Part shown: positions 1 to 10,600 of the stretch, piece after piece
How the letters are laid out: each line of letters opens with the position of its first letter
Numbering within the stretch: the first letter of the stretch is position 1
DNA from: Neodontobutis hainanensis
Taxonomy: Eukaryota > Chordata > Actinopteri > Gobiiformes > Odontobutidae
Assembly: GCA_024349245.1 (NCBI GenBank)
Contig: JALDNG010000001.1
Span: 1,919,001 to 1,983,000, forward strand
Reading direction: 5' to 3'
Length of the DNA: 64,000 bases
Notes under the pieces: model-generated
What the model was told of the DNA's origin: nothing
What the model saw: the letters and a program-made list of their open reading frames with translations, nothing else
The model's database searches: none
Made by a program: the position numbers and the translations under genes

Positions 1-148
1 GGCTGCTGTAATAAATGGAGCAGGAAGAGACGGTCGGTATCTACATGAATAACTTGGAGGAGTGGACAGCAGAGAGAGGGCCTGGATCATGTTTCACCGT
101 CAGGACCGACACACACACATACTCCTTCGACGACTGCTGTTGTGTCAA

Positions 149-162
149 GTTGCTATGGCGAC
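149..162. promoter_or_regulatory. RFX X-box motif
   Basis: The sequence GTTGCTATGGCGAC fits the imperfect palindrome bound by RFX transcription factors (GTNRCC AT RGYAAC type). It lies in an unc80 intron, 94 bases from a second, better copy. It is a motif match only; occupancy is inferred. Confidence 0.5.
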
Positions 163-255
163 CGGATGACGACAGCCACCACCGGGCCCTGGGAGAGAGA
201 GGCAGTCGCCCAGCCCCCGACTCCATGCGGTGGGAGCGAGATGCAGCAGCCGGGG

Positions 256-269
256 GTTGCCATGGAAAC
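256..269. promoter_or_regulatory. RFX X-box motif, near-perfect
   Basis: GTTGCCATGGAAAC is a textbook RFX X-box with both half-sites intact. It is paired with the copy at 149-162 in a GC-rich block of about 250 bases. RFX factors drive ciliary and neuronal genes, which would fit a neuronal host gene. Enhancer activity is inferred. Confidence 0.6.
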
Positions 270-2480
270 TGCAAGAGCATCAGTGAGGAAGGCACACAGG
301 ATGAGTAAGCTGCATTAATGAGAGGAAGTGGTGAGGGAAATGATTTCTTTTTGGGCTGTAGGCGCAGAGCTGTGTAAGTTTAGAGCACATCGAATACATG
401 CATCTACACCTACTACTTACTTTTCAGTCAAAATGTTTTATTACCAATTTCCGATTATGAATATTTTTATTATGCATTCCAAGGCAAAAGGAACTTAGTC
501 TTGAAGGCTTATACACAAATGTGCTTATGCAGAATTTAAAATGGGCCAAGGAAATCCTGCTTCTTGGGGAAAAAAAAAATATTTCTTTTTTACATCTAGT
601 CCATATTGTCCCCCACCCTCTTTTCCTTCCTCATGCTCTGCAGCCATCCTGTCTAAATGTAATTAAAATCCACACCAACAATACAAACAGTCATTAATCT
701 CTATCCATACAGAAACAATGGATGATAAGTCTCCTCTATCTTGCAGTGTCATGTGACTGCTCAAAAGCCTTCAGTCTTTTGCGGCTACAGCTTGCCGGGG
801 GAAAGGTGGGGGGGGGGGGCTTATTTTGCAGTCAGTTGCTAACTGTCAAAGGGATCACAGGCAATGGGAATGATTTGTCTGGTTCTCAAAACGAGTGGAG
901 ATGAACATAAACACAGCAACTCCCCACGCCTTGCCAGAAACTGCAACACTCTCCTCCCACAAGTTCAATGATGCAGCCTGGTGACTGCATAAATAATAAA
1001 AAAAAACCACACAAAACGCCCACATCACATGCTAATGTTTGGACGTCACTTTTTAGTAAAACAGTTGGTCAGATGCGTTCTGATTCACAGGGTTCAGATG
1101 AAGTGTGTCATCAGATTTATAAATGTTTCTTCAGATCCTAACCAAAACCAACAAAAGCAATATCAGTCTATGTTAGAAGCAAGCTATTCATTTTAAGATT
1201 ATTCAGTCTTGGACAAATTCTCAGTGTATGTCAGGTTCTTTTTTACCACTATATGCTTTAACCCAAGCCAGTTAACCTGTTTAGTGTGTGCCAAAGCAAC
1301 CATGGCCGAAAAATGCCAGACTGGCTGTGGGGCGGACCAAATCCAGCCAGAACATGTCATGCCAGGCTAGGGGACACTGCCAGCATTAGACATGTGGCAC
1401 ATTACTTCGGCGTAATTACCCTGGATATGTGGGGCAAATGTCAGCTGCTAATGCCCGAGCAAGACGAGGCTCGGCATGTGTCAGTGTGTGTGCTGTCTGA
1501 GGAATCAGAAGTGCTATGAGCAACACATTACACGAGGGAGACAGCTATTCCTATACACCGGTGCTTATATGCCAGTGGGGTGATCCTCGGAGGGTGTTTG
1601 ACAGACGATGCTGCGATGGGAAATGTTTACAATATGATGGCCCTGTCTTTGTGTACTGTCACTTATAAAGTAACAGGCTCCTTCAATGCACAACAGGAGG
1701 ATGACAGTAAGAATGTTCTTTAGTGACTGAAATGAAATAAGATGACAGCTTCATATGAGAAATTTAGGGTTAAGTTGAACTTCAGTTTTAAATAATCTAT
1801 TAAAAAGTAGTCAGGGGACAGTAAAAAATTCTAACGGTATGATACCCATGGGATAAAAATGTTACCAGGATCACGGTATTGTGATTGTAACTTTCAAGTG
1901 TTTTTAATTTCCAGGTGAATGGGGCAAATGGAATTGTATAATAAATGAATGCAAGCCTTTAAGACAGGGCATAAAACTCTTTTTTTTGCCCTTTGTGTGG
2001 CTGCTCTAGTCATTTTGGCACATTAATGTGGCTTGAATGAAAGTACTCTGACTGAGAAGCTTCAAATCCACAGAACAGCTGCAGTGCTTGGCCCCTCGCT
2101 AATGCTGCACCTAAATATTTTAATAGTGCAAACAGTTGGAGAGTTATGATGAATAGAAAACTTGGTTTGTAACTGTGTCAGTGCTTTCTGGTCTTGTCCC
2201 AGTGATTTATTAATTCTCTTTTCTGCCTCATTAATCTCTAATTAGGATCATCTAAGTTTTCCTTCTAAGTATTCAGGCTAAAGAAACTCAGCAGAGTGTG
2301 TAACACAACCCCCTATGCATTGAGGATTTGGTGTGTTCACTGACCACCGTATTTGCTCTGCTCTAACTTAATCAAAGCCTGAGATGACATGATGTTTCAC
2401 CCTAATTCTGAAATCAAAAATCAATGGCAATAGCTACTCGTCTCACTCAATCAGAAAGTGAATTTATTGATAGTTCTCAC

Positions 2481-5473
2481 TTTTTCTTGGACTGGCCTTT
2501 GACCGGTTGAGGTTGATGGGAGGGTCCACCTTTCTCAATGGAGTTACCACGACGACAGCTCTGCTCTCCTGCCGTGGGGGAGGAGGAATCCGATCGGACG
2601 GCCTCGCAAACCACCTGGAAGCCCTGCGGACCGATCAATGGGGAGATGAAGGCAAGCAAAGTAGATAGCCTCTCAGATGCTGATAATTAAAGACTGTCAG
2701 GCTGGAGTGAGGTTTCTGTAACGACCCTGGCTAACCATGCTAATGTTCCCTTATGGCCGGCGCTAATGAGTATAAGCAGCCAGCCCCTCAGGGAACACCC
2801 TCAAGGGGAAGGGTAGATGCATTCCAACACTTGCCTGAACACATTTCATCATCAGGGGAGCAAAGCCTGACAAGAAGAGAACTAAAAAGCCTCACTCACC
2901 ATGGGACCGGGGTTTCCAGACCCACAAGGGCTGCACTGGTTGTTGACTGGGGAGTTTCTCTTTGCTGTTGAGCATATACACAGAAGATTACATGTTTTCA
3001 TTCAGTGGAAATGAAAAGACCGCATTAGTATTGGCTTTGGTTACCTGTTACAATGTTTCTGACAGGTTTGATAAGTGCTGTGAAGGCTGGGATGTCCGGC
3101 TGGCGATGCTCCCACATTGGCTGCCATATTACCAAGCCACTGGCGAGTCTGAAGGTCAAATCCGACTCCTGGAAAAAAAAAAATTCTCATAAACTATTCT
3201 TCTAGTCTCCAAATACAGCACTCAATTATTATGTTACAGTTATTGGAGCATGACTGCTAACAAGAAACTATTTGATTTATAGAGTATTTATGAGGCACTG
3301 TCGTCCCACAAGTACTGTAACCTGACCAGGGTCTATCTCTCTGTGCACACAGATCAATACACCCAGTGTGTGGCTATGTGTGTAACTGACTGTAATTTGA
3401 TAGGTTGTAAACTCCTAGTAAATGTGTCTGAAGCTTTCAGTACAGTCAGGCTGCATATGCTGCATATGGACCACTAACTCTAAAAGATCTCTGTATGGAT
3501 CACTTTAGTGCTAGCAGTACTGACCTTAATCCTGTGAATGAGAGGGGCGAACAGGAACACAAACAGCTCCACCGTGGACATACTCTTTTGGAAAAGTTTA
3601 GTCCGAGTTTGTTCATCTTGTTCCAGCAGTGAGCTACTGTGTTGGTGTCCCGACCCTCCAAGGGCTGACCCTGAGCCTGGTCCACCGGGGGACAGACCCT
3701 GGTTCCCTACGGGCTGGAGAAAGGCACTGCTGCTGCTTCCCCCGGACCAGCCGTGGCCCAGGCTGGGCTCGTGGTTACACTCATGAGGAGCTTCCAGCAA
3801 CATCCAGTGCAAAGTGTGGAGCAGCTTGGTCTCAGCAACACCCAATTTGTCCTGGTGGCCTGGAAGATAAATGCCTTCCTGTTGTCACATTAGGATGATT
3901 TATGAGATAAAATATGTATAATTATTGTACAATTGTGTGTGTGCAAATGTTGATAAAATGTATTACACTGAAGCCACTGCTAAACTGCTAAAAGGCAATT
4001 TTATAAATTTATTTATTGCTTTTTGTTTTTAAGTCCTGTTATGGCTTACTTATTAATATGGCAAAAATATTAAATCCTTAATATAAAACTGAGAACCTTC
4101 ACAGATATGTAATATATAATAGTAATAATATAAAAAGTGAGACAGTCCAACAGGTCACTAAAACTTATGAAGTACACTACCCCAGGATACATTCAAAGCT
4201 AGACCTTTCGTGTCACTAAAAATATACTTATTTCTCTGAGCTAATTATTTTACAAATGCGAAATTCGACTATAGATTTGACTTAACAACAAAAAACGTGT
4301 ACAACAGTGTCTAAAGTTAGCTAAACAACCTAAAACAGCAACATTGAGCTACGCTACATCGTAACCAGAGCACGCGCACGGTGCCATTAACAAGGGCTAA
4401 AACTACAGACGGGTGTAGACTTAGTTCCTGTTGTGCTGCCTCACCCAGCTTGTTCCTGTTGGACAGCAGGATGGAGGTGCAGTGGAGCACATGAGGCAGG
4501 GCTGCCTGGACCAGTTCCCAGCGGGAGATGCTCTGGATGGCCTCAGACAGAGCCGGCGACAGTCCGTGGAGCTTATTCTCCACCAGGACCCGCTCAAAGG
4601 ACTGGGGAGCCAGCCAGACAGAGCAGAAGAGAGATGTCAGCCAAGAACTAAAGCGTCTTTCTTTGACTGATCTAAATGCCCCACATGGCCCCGAGCGAGA
4701 CCACAGGGACGGCACAGAGGCAGCTGTTTAGTTCCAGGGGGATCTGATGAAAGCGTCATTATGGATATGAGCATGAAACGGTCCTGCGCACGGATAATAC
4801 TCGTCGGAAACAAGGGGAAACTCATTTGTTAATGCAAAACGAGGAGTTCAGGTGCATTTAGGTAAACAGATTACACAGAGGAAGCGAGTATTTGCCCTCA
4901 TTACAAACATGATGAAAAGTGACTTACCACACAGGAGGCTTCATACTGTTTCCCCAACTTTGGCCGTAGAAAAGCACTAGAGAAATAGAACATATGCAAA
5001 TGAGCTGCATCAGACAATGATATGACCTCTGACAATGTTAAAACCCAAATATCACTTTGCATTTGAACTAGCAACCGTTGTATGACTTACATGCACACAG
5101 AAACATGTCACTGAGCACGGATAATGTCATTTGATGTCTTTTGGGAAAATTACACGAGACATCATAACGACGTCTAAGTCTGTCAGCACCTCGCCCAGAA
5201 TCAATCACTGACACATCATCTGCATTAATAAATGAGACGATATGCGAGATTTTCTTTGACAAACATATGACAGTGCCTCCTTGATGTGTCAGGGCTGCTG
5301 TCACATCGCTCCGGGCCGGCTCTTTCACGGCACTAGCCATGTAGACACCTGTTATCCATTTGCACCGAGCCTCACACTAACCTGGTCTGCCTCCATAAGA
5401 AGGTTTGGATGGGGAACGGTACTCCTTTCCCGCACTCGGGCTCGTTGTCGTCTAAGCTTTTCCTCTTCACCAT
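2481..5473 (-). CDS. unc80: UNC80, N-terminal part (gene runs off left edge)
   Basis: UNC80 is the very large scaffold of the NALCN sodium-leak channel complex in neurons, linking UNC79 and the channel and supporting resting excitability. Seven coding exons are visible: 5382-5473, 4928-4976, 4445-4601, 3525-3859, 3045-3168, 2900-2964 and 2481-2623. Phases join cleanly and give the first 321 residues plus two bases. The start is the ATG at 5471-5473, opening MVKRKSLDDNEPECGKG. Recognisable blocks follow: PFPIQTFLWRQTSAFLRPKL, FERVLVENKLHGLSPALSEA, RWELVQAALPHVLHC, GVAETKLLHTLHWMLLEA, ESDLTFRLASGLVIWQPMWE and GFQVVCEAV. These match vertebrate UNC80 closely. The human protein is about 3,260 residues, so roughly nine-tenths of the gene is outside the window. 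It lies in tandem downstream of map2. Confidence 0.95.
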
Positions 5474-5760
5474 TTTTGCCCGTGTGTCTGCGTGTCAGTG
5501 CGAGCACCAGGACGCGGCTGCGGCGGCGGCGGCAGCTGCCTCTGGCCAGGTGCACCAGCGAGCTTTTTTTTTTTTACCACATGATTGGCTTCGTTCTGCG
5601 TAAAATGGCTGCAAGTGTCGGTCGGATCGGTGGCTCCACAGCGAATGGGAGAGAGGAGGAGAGGAAAGGAGTGATAGAGTGGAGGGGAGAGACGGAGAAA
5701 GGGAGGCAGCGCTGATTTCAGCACCTCCCCTGACCGGACAGCGACAGTTGATCGGCGTGT
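5474..5760 (-). promoter_or_regulatory. unc80 5' UTR and CpG-rich promoter
   Basis: This is a GC- and CpG-rich block directly upstream of the unc80 ATG. The likely leader carries a short CCG/CGG triplet run at about 5515-5533, roughly 45 bases before the start codon. An inverted CCAAT box (CCAAT on the minus strand, ATTGG at about 5584-5588) could place transcription starts between it and the triplet run. A split RE1 element lies at the outer edge and is listed separately. No TATA box is evident. The exact start site cannot be fixed from sequence. Confidence 0.6.
5717..5745 (+). promoter_or_regulatory. split REST/NRSF (RE1) element at unc80 promoter
   Basis: A perfect RE1 left half-site, TTCAGCACC (5717-5725), is followed after 10 bases by GGACAGCGAC (5736-5745), a 9/10 match to the right half GGACAGCGCC. 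Canonical RE1 has a 2-base gap. REST also binds expanded-gap elements, and this spacing is at the long end of that class. REST silences neuronal genes outside neurons, which suits unc80. Binding is inferred. Confidence 0.55.
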
Positions 5761-6344
5761 ATCGGCGGCTGCGCTTAAAGACGCAGTGCGCAGCTGCACC
5801 AGATGTGTGCTTATACGTGCATTGAATCGTTTATATTTCACACCCGGTGGGCTGCCTTCTCATGAGTCTCATCTCCCAGAAAATCAACAGGTAGTTTGAT
5901 AAGCTATAAGGGCAGAAAACGTATAAGACTTTTACTTTTACATTGTTATTTTGTAAAAAAGACTGAATAACTTGTACTGTAGACATTATCAAGCATAGGT
6001 CTATTAGAAGAACAACCTCATATTAGAGTTTTTAAAAAGCTACCGGACACGGCCCTAATTTGGCATAGTACTGTATTTAATCTCCACATTCTTACCATTA
6101 TGGGTATACATAGTATATAATGTCCAAACTTATTGTTTTTAGGCTTGTAAACCTATGCATAGCTACTTAAATAATAAAAGTGTTTTAACAGTAGAAGCTA
6201 TTCGGAAAAACAATGTATATCCAGATACTTTAACATAAATCTCATAATCTCATGATGTCTAAATAAAGTTTGTTGTGATTTTTGGTAAACGTAAAGTCAT
6301 ACACTGCACACACACTTCACTAGGAAACATTCTTAAAGAACAGA
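5761..6344. other. map2-unc80 intergenic gap
   Basis: About 600 AT-rich bases separate the unc80 promoter from the map2 poly(A) signals. No coding frame, RNA gene or clear repeat was seen. The short gap means that map2 transcription ends just upstream of the unc80 promoter. Confidence 0.5.
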
Positions 6345-6361
6345 CAGACATGGAGTCACTT

Positions 6362-6377
6362 TTTATTTTATTTTATT
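6362..6377 (-). terminator. map2 poly(A) signals
   Basis: Three overlapping AATAAA hexamers on the minus strand (TTTATT at 6362, 6367 and 6372 on the plus strand) lie about 1.1 kb after the map2 stop codon. They are the best candidates for 3' end formation. Other signals may be used as well. Confidence 0.55.
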
Positions 6378-7479
6378 TCCGTTGTGGTCATCCTGTAGGA
6401 GGGAGCATTTGTCGTCAGTATATCTCAAACATCAGAAAGTGTGCACACATCTACATGGTCTTTTTTTAAATACACTTACACAGGCAAAAGAGGAAGAGGA
6501 GGAAGAAAGGGAAGAGCGGGAAGCACAGAAAAACACCGGAAGGGCACCTGGAAGGAGTTTCACAATGGTGAGCAGAGAAATATGCAAGACGTATAGCTTC
6601 TTTTTACTATTTTTTTTTCCCAGAATGATGAATCCTAACTGCTGCAGGTGGTGGGTTACTTCCACTTTTGCTTCCTGTGAGTGTCACATTCACGCAGAGC
6701 TTCATACTCTTACATCAGCCGGACGAACCCCCATTTCAGCAAGGTAACAGGAGCACGAGGGGCCGTTTAGAATCACACCACAGCTTGCAACGTTAACGTA
6801 CAGACACTGAAAATGCACCATGGCCACATGAGTTTCATTTGCCATGCCAGCATTAAAGCAATGTTAAAGCCTAAAAAACCAGAGCTAAACACCTGAACGT
6901 AAAAAGTAGCCCATTATTTTTTGCGGAAAGGAAACACTACCAAAGCTCGACAGAACTGCAATGGTTACCCACGTTTAAGTGCCAATAATCCAGTGCAGCC
7001 ACATGAAAACATCTTCCATTACACAAATAGAAAAAAAGAACACAATATCATTCAGTGAAACAGCATTAAAATGAAATAAAATCAATATTCTGACTCAAAA
7101 AAAGTCACATTTTAGCAAACATGCTCGTTAAAACCAGCCATTCTTTTGCGAACTGATCTCCTTCAGTACCGTAATATCACCAAGGAATGCTTTTCACTTT
7201 AAAATAACTGTACAATCATTAAATCTCAACAAACATCCAACCACAATGATGCCTTCTAGAAAAAACAAACAAACAAACAGAAAGGTCCACAGCCAAGCGA
7301 TCGAATCTTAAAGACATGGCCCTTTTTTACAGGAATGATTCAGTTTTTGTAATCCCTCAGGTTGATGGAAAGGGCGGTGGATCAACTACAGCTGGATAAA
7401 CCTTGAGGGACGAGGAGTAAGAGGAGGAACCCTGGGGGGAAACACTGAAGTGATAAGTAAGAGGACCGTTGTGACCCGT
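6378..7479 (-). other. map2 3' untranslated region
   Basis: This is the region between the map2 stop codon (7480-7482) and the clustered AATAAA signals. It is AT-rich and non-coding in all frames. MAP2 mRNA is known to be carried into dendrites through 3' UTR sequences in mammals, but no specific targeting element can be recognised here by eye. Confidence 0.5.
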
Positions 7480-7689
7480 TCATAAGCCCTGTTTGGCTAA
7501 GGCGGCGGTGACGTCCTGGGCCAGAGTGGACAGATGCGTGGACTCCTGGAGGCTGATGCTGCCGGCGGAGGAGAGGCGAGGGGAGGTGCCGCCCGTCTCC
7601 ATCCCGGGGGAGTGGGTGATGATGATCTCGGCGCCGTGGTCCACGCGGGCTTTGGCCGTTTCTCTGAAGGTCAGTTTGTGGTTCTCAAT
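7480..7689 (-). other. map2 last exon: pseudo-repeat and C-terminal tail
   Basis: This exon encodes [20 protein letters not shown], the degenerate fifth element that follows the true repeats in MAP2 and tau, then a Ser/Thr/Pro tail. It ends at the highly conserved [14 protein letters not shown] with stop TGA at 7480-7482. The acceptor is TTGCTAG at the upper edge. Confidence 0.92.
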
Positions 7690-10600
7690 CTAGCAAGAGA
7701 TTAAAAAAAAACATTTTTTGTTTTTCTTTATATACTTATGAAGAGTTTTAACCCCTTGAGGGATCAATAAATGTTTGATGATTCAAAAAATGTGTGAATA
7801 TGTTCAAGTTTTTACAGTGACCAATTAAACAAGCTACAGAAAAGCAATCCATTACATACACTTAAAGGTTTACAGTGAAATACTGTCAAATGGCTAAAGT
7901 AAAAAGCTATAAAAGCCAAAACAGTATATGACTGTTGTAAAAACATAAAATTACCACAAATTACTTATCGTATTATCACATAACAGTAATTAGTGTAAAT
8001 TTAACAATAAAAATGTATCTTCTTAATAATTTATAGTAAATAAAATATAACATAAGGGGACTAAGTGAAAGAAAATGAATAAAGAATGTTTAAGATTGTT
8101 CCTTAAAAAAAAGTTTTATTGACCATTTATTTTTTCCATTGTATGCAGTTTTGTAAGACTGTTCTCAGTATTTAAGAACATTTTACGCTGGTATGGCTTG
8201 TGAACCTTCATGACAAAATATAATGCCTGTCTTGCTGCATGTTTTGAGGTCAACTGGCATAAGCCGGATATAAATTTTTGGAGTAAACTCATTTTACTGA
8301 CTGTGAATATCAGGCTGACAACTTCAAAGAGTACAATGACACAGACCACATTTGTGACAGAATATGCACCGTTGCACAAACCAAATGTCCAAATGAGAAC
8401 AGTGTACACCCCTGTTCTCTTTAACCTTAAAATACCATTTCCAGTGGCTTCAAAGTGTGCTTCATGTGGATAAAAGGTCAAAACATGTGCATTCTTATAC
8501 ATTTGCATTATTAAAAACGCCATCATTTTACTTTATTTCTAAAGCTCAGTCTTGGTCTAGATTTGCCCGTGTGTCTTTACCATTACGTTCCCGCCTCCAG
8601 GGACGTGTGTGGCATTGTCCAGGGAGCCGACCTTGGGCTGGGCCTTGTCTTTAAAGTCCAGCTTCACATTCTCAATTCTGACTTGTCCTCCCCCTGGGAA
8701 CCAGACGACAAGAAGCAGAAGAAGAAGAAAAGGATCAGACCCATGGGGCAGCAGTCGCCTACAGCACGGGGCCTGTCCTGAGCAGTGCTGTGGGCAAATA
8801 GTCCCAGGCTCTCCACACACACTGCAGTAACACTTAATGGAGCCCTCGTCTCAGAATAATGCTGAAACTACAGAGCTCTTAAGACTTATATAGAGATAAA
8901 AAAAAGCTAAAAAGCTACAGACAGTTGTAATATATTCAATTATCCATACTGTTTCAAGCTCTTGCTCTTTAGTGACTGGTAATATGTAAATTGAAACGCA
9001 TATAAGAAAAATATAAAATTAAATTAGCCTAAAAAGGTACGAAAACAGTGATAACAAAATAGTGCACAATAAAAGTATGCAATAAAATATCAAAGTAGCT
9101 GGAAGATTAATAGATAAAATGGCAACTATTATAAAAAATACATTGCTGTCTAGTGTTTTTAGATGTTGCTGACAGTACCTGGTCTGTGGCGGATATTGGA
9201 CATGGAGCCACATTTGGCGGTCACATGACTCAGGTCTATCTTCTTGGTCTGGATTTGAATCTTTAGGCAACAAAAAGAGGATACATTTTCATATATGTCA
9301 AATATAAGTAACACAAACATACAGTCTCATGGTAAAATGTAAGCTGATATACTGGAAAAAACTAATTGGACATTATAAGATTACCTAAAGATAATATGAT
9401 CATTGAAGAGGTAGGCAGCAGTAAATACACATGATACATTCACAATACAGGCAGTGGTACATGATGCTACAGCTGGAGACTGGAATTACCTTTTAATGTC
9501 CATGAGTGATATGAATGTCACATCCTGTGCATACATTATAGCAACACTATACTCACATTTGCATTTATGTAAAATTGACGCCAAACTTTCTGGTTTGTCT
9601 TACTTTTTTAGAGAGTTTTTTGGGGAAATTAAATGCTTTGTGAAAAACAATCTAATCTGAAATATGAGTATGTTGTGATAGGTCCCTGTAAAGTTTTTGA
9701 CTCCGGGTCTTCCAGACCAACATGACAATCTAAAATTGCAGGATTTCTCACTCACTTGTCCCCCTCCTGCTTGGTGATGCATTTTATCCAGGGAGCCGCA
9801 CTTGGCCTGAACGTGGCTGAAGTCCAGTTTCACGCTCGGGATCATGACCTGGGGGACGACACAGCAGACTTTTATAGACACAAAGGTAACTTTCTCAAAC
9901 ATTACGCCTTTGATCAATCAGTTTATCATCACTTATCTCACACACAACTCAATAGTTACAGCTAATTCTTTCTTATTATGCCACGACAAACAGATGTGCC
10001 ACACAGATGAACATATAAAAGTAGAATATACGTAGTACCAGCTTCGATAATAAAAAGAGGGAAGAGGAAAAAAAGGAAAAAAAAGGGAAAGACGGTACAT
10101 ACGTTGCCTCCTTTGGCCATGTGCTTCACATTTTCCATGGAGCCGCACTTTGACTGAACATGACTGAAATCCAGCTTCTCACTTAAAATGTGTACCTAAA
10201 ACAAAACCGAAAGCAAAAAAAGAAAAAAAAACTATATGTTCCTCACTTAAGTCCAGTAAAGAAAGAGAATTCTAAGTGTAGTTATATTACACTCAATACA
10301 TGAATGCAATAAAAAAAGGTAGAATATGTATCAACAGTGAGGCGTGGAGTGAAATCTTAAAGAACCCCTGACAACAAGCCTTTACTCTGACCTGGATTCA
10401 GCACCGCTGACAGCTCGTCCTCCCACCTGCACAGCCTCCCGCTCTATTTTAGTCCCATCCCCTCATTTCACTTCCATTTTTAAACTTACAGCATCATTAT
10501 TATTATTTACCTTCCACCCATTTAGGGCCTGATGGAAATTAACTACACAATGTCCACTTTGCACTAAATCCTAAAGTGTCTCTCAGCTGTTCCATTTCCT

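Larger units (their letters stand above)
1..2480 (-). other. unc80 intron, part
   Basis: No exon of the next expected unc80 segment is visible here, so this is the start of a long intron whose far end lies off the left edge. Both strands were read for the segment that follows residue 321 in the human protein and nothing matched. The first 300 bases are GC-rich and carry two RFX-type X-box palindromes, listed separately. A patch at about 1280-1520 is richer in G+C than its surroundings and could be conserved non-coding DNA. A run of G occurs near 807-818. Confidence 0.6.

Noticed and set aside
5281..5715. A 144-codon plus-strand open frame over the unc80 promoter.
   Set aside because: It lies opposite unc80 exon 1 and its CpG-rich leader, where low stop density is expected from base composition. 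No recognisable protein.
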